Shown here one piece after another: positions 16,113 through 24,020 of a stretch of DNA of 64,000 bases. The stretch lies in assembly GCA_900320055.1 (NCBI GenBank), contig ONQS01000013.1:1-64000 (forward strand). Reading direction: 5' to 3'. The notes beneath the pieces are model-generated. The model made no database searches. It saw only the letters and a list, made by a program, of their open reading frames with translations, and was not told the DNA's origin. The stretch comes from an uncultured Prevotellaceae bacterium. Its GTDB lineage: Bacteria; Bacteroidota; Bacteroidia; Bacteroidales; Muribaculaceae. Both the position numbers and the translations under genes were made by a program. Each line of letters opens with the position of its first letter. Positions within the stretch are counted from its first letter, which is position 1.

Positions 16113-17045
16113 TCAAAAGTAGATGTTGATGTCGCCGTCAAAACTCGGGTCGATGCCGATGCCGCCACCACTGGCGGTACGGGTCAGGAATTTGTCCTTG
16201 ACGACAGTGATGCCGCCACGCTTGATGGGCACATTGAGCGTTGATGAAGTGCCGACGAGTTTTCCCTCGTCATCATACATACCCAGAGCCATCGTGACAC
16301 TGGATTCCTCGCCATTGACCATGACGTAGTCATAGCCCAGGGTGGCTGAGCCGTCACCCTCGGTCGACAACTCGGTCATCTCCGACAGGAAGTTGACGCC
16401 AGTCGTGGCATCAAAGGGGACGCCACGCAGCACGCTGTAGCGGTTGGGCAGGAAACCGGTGTAGGCAACAAGAATGCGCAGGTTCTGGCCTTTTTCCAGA
16501 TATTCGTTATAGTCGGTGGCGACAAACTTGACCTTGCCCATGATGGAGCGCAACGGCAACTGCTCGCGCACGACGGTCGTGGTGTCGCCCTGTTTCACTT
16601 GAAAAGACACTTCCGCCTTGCCCGTGTAGGCATTACGGTAGTCATTATTACCCTCATAGCGGCCCACGAAGGAGATGTCACCGAAGTCGCTCGTGGCGTA
16701 ATACTTGTCGGTGACACTGCCATGATCCACCCAGTCGGCCCAAGCCAGCAGGCGATAACTGCCCGAGGGCAGCACCATGCGGCACTCATTCTGCTGCCCG
16801 GCAGTGGTGAAGAGGACCGTCTGGGTCATGACTGGGGCACCAACAATGGCACCTGACGAGTTCACGGGGTAAGCCGCAACCTGGCAGCGCAGGTCGTGGG
16901 TGGCGACAGCACGCGAGTCGTTAATGACCTGCCAGTCAACCATCGCCGTGTCCAGTTGCAGGGACACAACAACGGGAGCCGACCCCAATGACTTGGGCTC
17001 GTCCTTGCTGCATGCGCTCAACATGCATGCCAGCAGAATACTCAA
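16113..17045 (-). CDS. Lipoprotein related to fimbrillin/Mfa2-like proteins; start disrupted by a C9 tract
   Basis: The open frame gives 310 residues from a TTG at 17045, with lipobox LSAC at residues 9-12. That leaves a signal peptide too short to work (no n-region). The frame stays open upstream to a TGA before the C9 tract, reading ...RHRLGLCTILSILLACMLSAC, a proper n/h-region, but with no ATG. The only suitable ATG (17166), 64 nt below a consensus promoter element, is one base out of frame and separated by the C9 tract at 17116-17124. With C8 or C11 the two join into a protein of ~350 residues. The mature domain (YRLLAWADWVD, NNDYRNAYTG, IDPSFDGDINIYF ending) is a distant relative of the downstream lipoproteins and resembles FimB/Mfa2 anchors. 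It is first in the lipoprotein operon. Confidence 0.65.
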   Translation of the reverse strand: MSILLACMLSACSKDEPKSLGSAPVVVSLQLDTAMVDWQVINDSRAVATHDLRCQVAAYPVNSSGAIVGAPVMTQTVLFTTAGQQNECRMVLPSGSYRLLAWADWVDHGSVTDKYYATSDFGDISFVGRYEGNNDYRNAYTGKAEVSFQVKQGDTTTVVREQLPLRSIMGKVKFVATDYNEYLEKGQNLRILVAYTGFLPNRYSVLRGVPFDATTGVNFLSEMTELSTEGDGSATLGYDYVMVNGEESSVTMALGMYDDEGKLVGTSSTLNVPIKRGGITVVKDKFLTRTASGGGIGIDPSFDGDINIYF

Positions 17046-17115
17046 AATAGTGCATAACCCAAGGCGATGCCTCGAGTTTACCCAACAGTTATGCCAAATC
17101 CCTCGTCCGCCAATA

Positions 17116-17124
17116 GGGGGGGGG
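17116..17124 (-). repeat. C9 homopolymer in the leader of the first lipoprotein gene
   Basis: Nine consecutive G's on the plus strand are C9 on the coding strand. The tract lies 14 codons after the ATG at 17166. The distance from that ATG to the lipoprotein frame is 121 nt, so loss of one C or gain of two restores the frame. This is the arrangement expected of slipped-strand phase variation, but a single-base sequencing error would look the same. Confidence 0.6.
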
Positions 17125-17229
17125 TAAGCAACTGGGTTTCAATGAGTTATGAAAAACTTCTTTCATCGATGTTTTCCAGTCTGGTTCTTTCAGTAAATCG
17201 GATAAAACTTTTCTGTTGATTACCAATTG

Positions 17230-17237
17230 CAAAAATA
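17230..17237 (-). promoter_or_regulatory. -7 promoter element of the lipoprotein operon
   Basis: The minus strand reads TATTTTTG, matching TAnnTTTG. Predicted transcription start is ~17224, giving a leader of about 58 nt before the ATG at 17166. No clear TTTG -33 element was seen. Confidence 0.6.
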
Positions 17238-17460
17238 CTACCTTTTTCGGAATTATGTACCTGAGATTTTAATTTTTTTTAAAAAAATTTTAGGCTGTCA
17301 TTAAATCGTTATCCGCCATATACTTACACGAGAAAGCAAAAATCTAATTTATTTGGAATAGTGTGCTCAGGAATCCCGCTTTTCAAAAATCAAAAAACAT
17401 TAATCGCAATTCCGATATTAATTAACTGATTTTCATTAACTTAAATGTGTTAGAAACCCA

Positions 17461-17506
17461 CTGTTCTCAGTAGAGTCTCGCCTTGGCGAGGCCCTACTGA
17501 GAACAG
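17461..17506. terminator. Strong hairpin downstream of the clostripain gene
   Basis: CTGTTCTCAGTAG (17461-17473) pairs perfectly with 17494-17506, and an inner CTCGCC/GGCGAG stem extends it. It is 200 nt past the clostripain stop and lacks a T-run, so a terminator role is only likely. Confidence 0.45.
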
Positions 17507-17532
17507 CAACGCTGAGATTTCCCCCAGACACT

Positions 17533-17675
17533 AAGAAAAAAACTTAGCGACTTTGCGGCTTAGCGTGAGGGCAATGGGCGGTGGATGCCCTCAGATAATT
17601 CAGACTGCTCAGTTATTAAATAATAAAGAAAGTTGTCCAAGTAGTTTTTAAAACTTGGCGGCCTTGCGTGAATTT
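17533..17675. repeat. Extragenic repeat words (CTTAGCGACTTTGCGGCTTAG type)
   Basis: Two related strings occur: AACTTAGCGACTTTGCGG at ~17540 and AAACTTGGCGGCCTTGCGTG at ~17648. They share an alternating CTT-GCG pattern seen as dispersed non-coding repeats in many bacteria. No open frame covers them. Confidence 0.35.
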
Positions 17676-17705
17676 ACGAATAACCGTTCAATGAGGCGCC
17701 GAGAA

Positions 17706-18857
17706 CTAGTAGGGCGTGTTATACACGGCCTTGAACCAGTCGAGCGTGCGGTAATAGTCGTCGTTGACTCCAGGTGAGGTGTTCAGCACATAGGTTGACA
17801 AGCCCGAGAAGTGATCAAGGTTGATGATCAATCGGTTAAAGATGGTGGGCGTGGCGGCGCGGTAGAGCACCGTCTGGTCGTAGAGGTGCTGCAAGCGCTG
17901 GGCACTGTCGGCATCGGCAAGGCTCAAGTAGTACTGCATGAAGTCAAAGAGGAAGCGGTAACTGTTCAGGTTGTAACATTGCAGTCCATCAAGAGGGACC
18001 GGAGTGCTCGTCTGGAGGATGTGGGCGCACACGTCGGCCAGTTCATCCAGGTGGGAACAGTCAACGACAGCCCCGGCAAAGGTGCGGTAGGCTCCCGTCT
18101 GGATATCATAGTAATCATAGGTCTCCCGGCAGGCCCCAATGAGGTCGGGCTGGTCGGCACACAGCAGCGGTAGCGTCAAGTCATAAGGCATGCCTCGACC
18201 AGGAATCTCGGTGGGGTAGCCCACAAAGTACCGGCAACAGTTGCGCAACTGGTAAGCGACCTCGATAGCGCCCATGTAGCATGCGTCGGCATAGATCCAG
18301 GAGAACATCCCCTCGGGAATGGCTCGGGCCAGTTCATCGAGCGGCATTGTGGCGCCATTGTCCTCGCCAAACACGCGCCGAGGGGCATCGGAACGGGTGG
18401 TAAGCGTCGGTGCCCACCCAGTGCCGTGAGACCAAAGGATGAGACCGTAGTCCTGAGCGGGGGCGTGCAATTTAGCATCGGCGATGACCTGGCTCATGCG
18501 CTCCACTGTCACCGAGGCGCCGCTCGTCGCATCATAGGCCTCAAGCGTCTCATGGACAACCTTGCCCCGTTTGCCCTCTTTCAACTCAAACAGTTCAGGT
18601 TGGCCGCCTTCGGGGCCTACCCGATAGACCAGCCAGCGACAGCCGTTGAGCCCCTCGCGCTCAATGGCATTGTCCATCTCGTTGAGGTCAAGTTGGTCGC
18701 GCTCGTTGGAGCCCAGGCTGTTGGAGGCGACCATATAGACCAGCACCGTGCGCTTGGCGACCTTTGCCGGTTGGTCGGGTTCATCGCTCTGGCATGCCGT
18801 CATGGCCAGGCACATGGCGATTAACAGCAAGGTGATGTTTATTATCTTCATTTTCAT
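17706..18857 (-). CDS. Exported clostripain-family (C11) cysteine peptidase, lipoprotein
   Basis: From the ATG at 18857 this is a 383-residue protein with a lipoprotein signal (MKMKIINITLLLIAMCLAMT then AC, C22). The promoter at 18927-18934 excludes starts further upstream. The C11 catalytic pair is visible: H144 in LILWSHGTGW and C193 in YADACYMGAIEV. The C11 family cleaves after basic residues and is self-activating; secreted versions in gut Bacteroidetes process surface or host proteins. It stands alone. The C-terminal half (RFLFDFMQYYLSLAD) is the usual helical C-terminal region. Substrate is not predictable from the sequence. Confidence 0.85.
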   Translation of the reverse strand: MKMKIINITLLLIAMCLAMTACQSDEPDQPAKVAKRTVLVYMVASNSLGSNERDQLDLNEMDNAIEREGLNGCRWLVYRVGPEGGQPELFELKEGKRGKVVHETLEAYDATSGASVTVERMSQVIADAKLHAPAQDYGLILWSHGTGWAPTLTTRSDAPRRVFGEDNGATMPLDELARAIPEGMFSWIYADACYMGAIEVAYQLRNCCRYFVGYPTEIPGRGMPYDLTLPLLCADQPDLIGACRETYDYYDIQTGAYRTFAGAVVDCSHLDELADVCAHILQTSTPVPLDGLQCYNLNSYRFLFDFMQYYLSLADADSAQRLQHLYDQTVLYRAATPTIFNRLIINLDHFSGLSTYVLNTSPGVNDDYYRTLDWFKAVYNTPY

Positions 18858-18926
18858 CAAGTTGTTTTTTTTAGGAAGTGGGGTGGTGCCACGTTTTGAT
18901 TTATCCTCATGATACATTTTCGGCCG

Positions 18927-18934
18927 CAAAGATA
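18927..18934 (-). promoter_or_regulatory. -7 promoter element of the clostripain gene
   Basis: The minus strand reads TATCTTTG, a perfect TAnnTTTG. It places the transcription start at ~18920, 63 nt before the chosen ATG. Confidence 0.65.
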
Positions 18935-19047
18935 TGTTTTTCTTTTGAAAAAACGATTGGTGTCCCGTAAAAATAGCGATAGGCATTGTGATGTGTTTGA
19001 TGGATAATCATGCTGCTCTTGCGGGCCGCATGATGGCCCCACGTGCA

Positions 19048-19085
19048 GCATCCCCGCATGCTGTCGCGACAGCATGCGGGGATGC
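19048..19085. repeat. 38-bp perfect palindrome
   Basis: Every base from 19048 to 19085 pairs about the centre at 19066/19067 (GC at the centre of TCGCGA). Each arm also contains the self-complementary GCATGC. It lies 28 nt after the truncated gene at 19113-19343 and could act as a terminator hairpin, although no T-run follows on either strand. Confidence 0.85.
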
Positions 19086-19112
19086 AGGGTCTGTTATGAC
19101 TTGGGCGGTGGG

Positions 19113-19343
19113 TTACTGGAAGGCGTTCTCGCTCAGGCCCTTGCCGCTGCTACGGGTGTGAAGGGTGAATACTCCTTGCTTGTCGGTCATGCACCACTGG
19201 TCACCCTGTTGTAATGTCACTGTGGCAAATTCTACAGGATGACCACTGTTGTTGTCGGTGACAATGCCGCTCACTGCCACTTGGGCGTGGAACTGCACGA
19301 TGCAACACAACACTGTCAATAGAAATGTAATCAGTCTTTTCAC
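19113..19343 (-). pseudogene. Truncated CarboxypepD_reg-like protein (outer-membrane protein N-terminus)
   Basis: This 76-residue frame has a signal peptide (MKRLITFLLTVLCCIVQFHA) followed by the start of a carboxypeptidase-regulatory-like domain (SGIVTDNNSGHPVEFATVTL, CMTDKQGVFTL). In Bacteroidetes that combination opens TonB-dependent receptors of 700-1000 residues or similar barrel proteins. Here it stops after an unrelated nine-residue end, 28 nt before a large palindrome. It overlaps the previous gene by 4 nt (ATGA), so it was translationally coupled. I read it as a 3'-deleted gene; a genuine small secreted protein is possible. Confidence 0.6.
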
Positions 19344-20260
19344 TCGGTCAATGGTTTAGTCCAGGGATGGCGCATGAGTCGGGGACTCGCAAAGATGTCG
19401 ATGTAGCCGATCAGATCATGCTCGGCATAGACAAAGGGGATGTCGAGTCCAACCACCCAGCAGATTTCATAGATCGAGGGAAAACTAAACTCGTGGTCAA
19501 AGTCTTGTAAGTCGGCCAGGGTCCACTGGCATGGCAGTTCGTGACCTTCCAGTTCCCAGGTGTCGATGTTGTGGGTGACGAAGTACATGTGTCTGCCACC
19601 AGTGTCACCGCCCTCGTGCTGTGCCGACACTCCAAAGTACCATGTGCTGGTGGCATCCCAATAGGCATAGGTGGAAGCGTCGCCTGTATATTGAGTCGCA
19701 CTCACGGGGTGCTGGTCGTCAAGCACCATCGAGATGCTACCCTTGCCTGTGCTCTCGTCATAGTTGTAGGGCAACTTGAAGTCGGCATCACATTTCAGTC
19801 CCTTACGGTGTGGCATGGAGTCGATGTGACAATAGATCTCGCGACCATAGCCTGGTGTGCCTGGTGCTGCCAGTACGGCGTGATAGGGCGTTGACATGAC
19901 CGTGGAAACCATGATGGAACTTCCTGGTTGGGGCTCACCGTTAGGACTGGCGACAAAGTACCAGTCGCCCGCAAAGTGCTCGTATGGGGTCATCTCACGG
20001 TAATTGATCTCGGCAATGTTATCGATGGGAATCGACATCGCCACCTTGCCGTCTTGAATGACGTCCAGTGAGTAGGTGACCTTGCCTTGGACAAGGCTTT
20101 GAGTGTATTGGAATTTGTTCACCAGTGTATCAGGAAAAATCTCCATGGTCCCGTTTTTCAGGACTATGGCAGTGCGGAAAATGCCCGTTCCGCTTGCTTG
20201 TGCAGCAAGGGCTGCTATCAGTGATAAAACACTTAAAAGAATGCGTGTAAAATGGGTCAT
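19340..20260 (-). CDS. Secreted protein of unknown function
   Basis: This is a 306-residue protein from the ATG at 20260 (MTHFTRILLSVLSLIAALAA, then QASG). The promoter element at 20284-20291 is only 24 nt upstream, excluding the longer frame start. The first mature part (RTAIVLKNGTMEIFPDTLVN...IDNIAEINY) resembles the beta segment found at the start of many Prevotella secreted proteins. The rest (GDWYFVASPNGEPQPGSS, SATYAYWDATSTWYFG-like strands) is beta-rich and lipocalin-sized, with no catalytic motif. It is coupled to the truncated gene downstream by an ATGA overlap. Function unknown. Confidence 0.7.
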   Translation of the reverse strand: MTHFTRILLSVLSLIAALAAQASGTGIFRTAIVLKNGTMEIFPDTLVNKFQYTQSLVQGKVTYSLDVIQDGKVAMSIPIDNIAEINYREMTPYEHFAGDWYFVASPNGEPQPGSSIMVSTVMSTPYHAVLAAPGTPGYGREIYCHIDSMPHRKGLKCDADFKLPYNYDESTGKGSISMVLDDQHPVSATQYTGDASTYAYWDATSTWYFGVSAQHEGGDTGGRHMYFVTHNIDTWELEGHELPCQWTLADLQDFDHEFSFPSIYEICWVVGLDIPFVYAEHDLIGYIDIFASPRLMRHPWTKPLTE

Positions 20261-20283
20261 ACTTATTGTGAATATTTGACGTG

Positions 20284-20291
20284 CAAAATTA
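20284..20291 (-). promoter_or_regulatory. -7 promoter element of the 19340-20260 gene
   Basis: The minus strand reads TAATTTTG (TAnnTTTG). Transcription would start ~17 nt before the ATG at 20260. Confidence 0.65.
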
Positions 20292-20367
20292 TACACAATA
20301 TACCCCCTGGGCAAACCCTCAAAGTGGGGATTTTCCCACTGTGATCTCCCAAAATATAATGAGAAAA

Positions 20368-20398
20368 TTTGCGCCACCTGTCATCCAAGTGGCGCAAA
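20368..20398 (-). terminator. Probable terminator of the glucan-utilisation operon
   Basis: TTTGCGCCAC (20368-20377) pairs with 20389-20398. On the minus strand the stem is followed by a short T-rich stretch (AATTTTCTC). It lies ~220 nt past the GH3 stop, after the dockerin-like remnant. Confidence 0.55.
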
Positions 20399-20428
20399 AT
20401 GACCTAATTGATAAATGATTGCTTATTC

Positions 20429-20521
20429 TTACCAGGTACCGCTCAACAGGAAACTGATGAGGGCTGTCACGTCACTGATAGAAACACTATTGGCCTGGTT
20501 ATCCTTGTCCCACCATCGTCC
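20429..20521 (-). pseudogene. Remnant of a dockerin-like C-terminus
   Basis: On the minus strand, between an in-frame TAG (20522-20524) and TAA (20429-20431), the frame reads WWDKDNQANSVSISDVTALI followed by SFLLSGTW. This is the second half of a dockerin type I-like calcium loop repeat (D.DN....SISDVT.LISFLL), which closes some Bacteroidetes secreted proteins. No start or upstream body exists, so it is the orphan 3' end of a lost gene. The remaining ~100 nt up to the GH3 stop hold no supported feature. Confidence 0.55.
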
Positions 20522-20616
20522 CTAACGGCTTTGGAAAATGGTGGCTTGGAAATCTAGTAACTAAACTCGGCGGCAACTGGGAAGAATACCCCTGCCGTGG
20601 CGACATCACCAGTTAT

Positions 20617-22860
20617 TCACTCTGGTGTGACGGTAAACGTGGCCTTGAGGGGCAGATGGTCACTGGCGTTGCCGATGAGCATCGTGCGCTTGCCGATGGA
20701 TGTGGTCCAGCCATTATGCTGCTCGTCCCAGTACTGGAAGGCTCGTCCGCCGATGGTGATGGACACGTCGCGGCTCTCTCCTGGCTGGAGGGTGACCTTC
20801 TGGAAGCCGCGCAGTTCCTTGACTGGCATATCGACCACGCTGTTCTGGTCGCTGACGTAGAGTTGGATGACTTCGGCGCCGGTTCGCTTGCCGGTGTTCT
20901 TGACAGTGATTGTCGCGGTGATAGTGCCGTCGGCGTTGACTTGGCTCTTGTCGAGACGCAGATTGCTTAGGGCAAACGTGGTGTAACTGAGGCCATGGCC
21001 AAAGGCAAAGGCGGGTCGCGTCTTGTGCTTATCGGCCCAGCGGTAGCCCACGTAGATGCCCTCGGCGTACTCTTCGTCGATGATCTTGTGGCCGTCGCGC
21101 CAGATTCCTGGATAGGTGTTCAAAGCGTGTGCGCCCACATCGTTGAGGCTGTTGGGCCAGGTGTATGGCAATTTGCCGGATGGATTCACATCACCCACGA
21201 GGACGCTTGCGAGAGCAGTACCTGCTTCGCTGCCGATAAACCAGCCCTGGACGATGGCCGGAACCTTGTCGCGCCAGGGGAGGGCGGATGGGTTGCCCGA
21301 GATGTTGACAAAGACCACGTGTTTGTTAACGCGGGCCAATGCTTCGACCAGGGCGTCTTGTCCGTAGGGCAGAGCCATCGACTTGCGGTCGTGGCCCTCG
21401 GCATCTTGATAGTCGCTCTTGTTGAGTCCTCCAAAGATGACGACATAATCGGCTCCCTTAGCCTTAGCGACTGCCTCGGCGATGAGTTCGCTGGCGGGGC
21501 GGTTGTCCACGAGTGTCTGGCCCGTGGTCACACCATTGTAGTTACCTGTGGTGTCACCGACGTAGCCGCGTGCATAGTCGACCTCGATGCCAGCCTGTGC
21601 CAGTCGGGTTTTGAGGCCGTCAAGCGGCAAGATCTCGTGTTGTGCCTTGAGTGAACTGCTGCCGCCACCGACGGTCATCATTTTGATGGCATTCTCACCG
21701 ACAACCAGCACGCGCTTGGTGTGGTTCAGGTCGATAGGCAGGACGCCCTGTTTGTTCTGCAGCAGGACGATTCCCTCTTGAGCAATCTTAAGGGCCGCAT
21801 CGTAGTGGGCTTCGCTACAGAGGAATCCGCGGGTGCGGTTGTCGTTCATTGTGGTGCGGAAAAACAGGCGCAGCACGCGGCGCACTTTCTCGTCCAGTTC
21901 ACGCGTGGAGAGTTTGCCCTCCTGGATCATCTGCTTGTAGGGCAGCGCCATGTGGTAGGCATCATAGGCATTGTCTGCGCCCCATGCCAGACCATCGGTC
22001 CAACTGCCGAACTCCATGTCCAGCCCGTTGATGACCGCCTGCTCGGTGTCGTGGGTGCCCCCCCAGTCGCTGACCACCACGCCGTCATACTGCCAATCTC
22101 CTTTGAGTATCTGGTTGAGTGTGTACTGGTTCTGACAGCAGTGCTGGTCCTTGTAGAGGTTGTATGATCCCATGATGCCCCAAGTGTGACCTTGCTTGAC
22201 CGCGGCCTCAAATGCAGGCAGATAGATTTCCCGCATCGCACGGTCGCTCACGATGACGTTGACCTGATGTCGGTATTCCTCGTCATTGTTTAGGCAGAAG
22301 TGCTTGACACACGCTGCCGTGCCGGTGCTTTGCAGTCCCTGGACATAGGGCACCACCATGCGTGATGCCAGCAGCGGGTCCTCGCCCATGTACTCAAAGT
22401 TGCGGCCATTGAGCGGAGTGCGGTTGATGTTCACACCAGGTCCCAGTATCATGTCCTTACCCCGATAGCGTGCCTCTTCGCCCAGACTGCGGCCGTAGAG
22501 TTGGGCGAGCATGGGGTTCCAAGTGGCGGCCAGACACGTCAGTGCCGGAAAAGCGACACACGAGTCATTGGTCTGTCCTGCCTGCTCCCACTCGTCCCAC
22601 AGCACATCGGGCCTCACGCCGTGAGGACCGTCATCGGTCCAGAAGTCTGGCATGCCCAAACGTTTCACCCCGGGCGACGAGAATTTGCTCTGAGCGTGGA
22701 TAACGGCGATCTTTTCGTCAAGCGTCATGCGTGCCAGAGCATCCTCGATGCGTTGCTCGATGGGTGCGTCTGCGTTGAGGTAGACCGGCATTTGCTGGGC
22801 CATGGTTGTTAAAGCCATGGCCGCAACAGTAGCCAGTAATATGAATTGGATTTTTCTCAT
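20617..22860 (-). CDS. GH3 beta-glucosidase (secreted, BglX-like)
   Basis: This 747-residue glycoside hydrolase family 3 enzyme has a signal peptide (residues 1-21, ending MAQQ). It should release glucose from the non-reducing end of beta-gluco-oligosaccharides in the periplasm. Domains in order are the (alpha/beta)8 barrel (~30-330; KHFCLNNDE substrate loop at 186-194; nucleophile D265 in VVVSDWGGTH), the alpha/beta sandwich (~370-590; GGSSSLKAQHEILPLDGL) and a fibronectin III-like domain (~640-745). The length matches BglX (~765). It is last in the SusCD operon, 38 nt after the GH16 gene, and would finish the oligosaccharides imported through SusC. Confidence 0.93.
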   Translation of the reverse strand: MRKIQFILLATVAAMALTTMAQQMPVYLNADAPIEQRIEDALARMTLDEKIAVIHAQSKFSSPGVKRLGMPDFWTDDGPHGVRPDVLWDEWEQAGQTNDSCVAFPALTCLAATWNPMLAQLYGRSLGEEARYRGKDMILGPGVNINRTPLNGRNFEYMGEDPLLASRMVVPYVQGLQSTGTAACVKHFCLNNDEEYRHQVNVIVSDRAMREIYLPAFEAAVKQGHTWGIMGSYNLYKDQHCCQNQYTLNQILKGDWQYDGVVVSDWGGTHDTEQAVINGLDMEFGSWTDGLAWGADNAYDAYHMALPYKQMIQEGKLSTRELDEKVRRVLRLFFRTTMNDNRTRGFLCSEAHYDAALKIAQEGIVLLQNKQGVLPIDLNHTKRVLVVGENAIKMMTVGGGSSSLKAQHEILPLDGLKTRLAQAGIEVDYARGYVGDTTGNYNGVTTGQTLVDNRPASELIAEAVAKAKGADYVVIFGGLNKSDYQDAEGHDRKSMALPYGQDALVEALARVNKHVVFVNISGNPSALPWRDKVPAIVQGWFIGSEAGTALASVLVGDVNPSGKLPYTWPNSLNDVGAHALNTYPGIWRDGHKIIDEEYAEGIYVGYRWADKHKTRPAFAFGHGLSYTTFALSNLRLDKSQVNADGTITATITVKNTGKRTGAEVIQLYVSDQNSVVDMPVKELRGFQKVTLQPGESRDVSITIGGRAFQYWDEQHNGWTTSIGKRTMLIGNASDHLPLKATFTVTPE

Positions 22861-22898
22861 CGATTCCTAAAACCTTAAATATGAAGCATGAAATAGAA

Positions 22899-24005
22899 CT
22901 ATTTCTTTTGGAATACGCGCACGTAGTCCACTTCCATCGTAACGGGCAGAGCGCTCTCGTCTACGCCTTGGGCACCACCCCAGTCGCCACCCCAAGCGAG
23001 GTTGAGGATGACATAGAATGGGTCGTCGTAGGGCCAGTCGTCGCGTCCCAGTCCACGATTGTTGTAACTCAGTTGCACTTTACCGTCCACATAGGTGGTG
23101 ATGTTCTGGGCTGTCCATTCGATGGCATAGGTGTGGAACTCGCCCTCGGCGCCCTCGCAGTACATCTCGTGGGTCACTTGGGTGTTGTTGGAGTGAACGT
23201 GAGCGTTGGCATGCAGGCTCGACGACACATAGTCGGGATGATAGCCCACCTCTTCCATGATGTCGATTTCGCCGTCGGCAGGCCATGACCTGAAGTTGAC
23301 CGGCATCATCCAGAATGCAGGCCAGGTGCCCTTGCCCTTAGGCAACTTGATGCTAGCCTCGATGTAACCATATTTCCAACCTGTAGTGCGCTTGGCATAG
23401 ACGCGGCCAGAGTAGACCTTGCCGTTCTCCTTGAGTGCGGTGATGCGCAGGTGGCCGTTTCTCACTTCGGTGACAAGGGCACCGTTGGGGGTCTTATGGT
23501 TCACGTAGTTCTGCAACTCGTGGTTCACCCACCCACTGTTCTGCACCTCATGGTACCAGTCGTCGGCATTCAACTCCGTCCCTTTGTCAAACTCGTCATG
23601 CCACACGAGAGAGTAACCCTCTGGTGCATAATAGGCCGCCTGAGCCGATGCCTCTTGGGTGAGGGTGATGCTCTTGCGTCCAGAGCCTGACATGATGGTG
23701 ACGGTACCGGTACGGACACTGGTAAGCGGATTGACCGGAACAGAAATCGTGAGCACACCGGATTGGGAGGTTGTGCCCTTGGCATCGATGGTGATGAAGT
23801 CCTGGTCGGCATAGGCTCCCCATTCTTTACCCGTGGTGGTTACATTGATCGAGTAGGTGCCGCCGCTAGCGGGAACAGCAATGCTCTCCTGCGAGACGGT
23901 GATGTTCACCTTGGACGGCTGAGGCTCGTCTTTGCCATCCCCACCGCAGCCCCAAAGGGCTACGGTGAGAGTGAGCAATAATGTGTATAGCATGTATCGT
24001 GTCAT
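22899..24005 (-). CDS. GH16 endo-beta-glucanase (laminarinase type) with BACON domain, lipoprotein
   Basis: This is a 368-residue lipoprotein (lipobox LWGC, C20). Residues ~33-120 form a BACON domain (ITVSQESIAVPASGG ... GSGRKSITLTQEAS), typical of surface glycan enzymes. Residues ~130-366 form a GH16 beta-jellyroll with catalytic EIDIMEE (nucleophile E246, acid/base E251) and the WHDEF start. The extra residue spacing E-I-D-I-M-E is the laminarinase/beta-1,3-glucanase form. It probably cuts beta-glucan on the cell surface for SusCD. It lies 15 nt after the SGBP gene. Confidence 0.92.
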   Translation of the reverse strand: MTRYMLYTLLLTLTVALWGCGGDGKDEPQPSKVNITVSQESIAVPASGGTYSINVTTTGKEWGAYADQDFITIDAKGTTSQSGVLTISVPVNPLTSVRTGTVTIMSGSGRKSITLTQEASAQAAYYAPEGYSLVWHDEFDKGTELNADDWYHEVQNSGWVNHELQNYVNHKTPNGALVTEVRNGHLRITALKENGKVYSGRVYAKRTTGWKYGYIEASIKLPKGKGTWPAFWMMPVNFRSWPADGEIDIMEEVGYHPDYVSSSLHANAHVHSNNTQVTHEMYCEGAEGEFHTYAIEWTAQNITTYVDGKVQLSYNNRGLGRDDWPYDDPFYVILNLAWGGDWGGAQGVDESALPVTMEVDYVRVFQKK

Positions 24006-24020
24006 GTCGAAAAGATGGTG

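Larger units (their letters stand above)
17046..17705. other. 660-nt intergenic region upstream of the lipoprotein operon
   Basis: From left to right it holds the out-of-frame leader and C9 tract (17045-17166), a promoter element (17230-17237), A/T homopolymer runs near 17270-17290, an AT-rich stretch with nothing I can name (17300-17460), a strong hairpin (17461-17506), and extragenic repeats (17533-17675). No complete gene was found on either strand. Confidence 0.6.

Noticed and set aside
18858..18986. 43-residue N-terminal extension of the clostripain protein
   Set aside because: It crosses the -7 promoter element at 18927-18934 and precedes an intact lipoprotein signal peptide.
19113..19343. 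A complete small TonB-related protein
   Set aside because: The CarboxypepD_reg-like domain breaks off after about 45 residues and continues in no frame downstream, so a truncated gene is the better reading.
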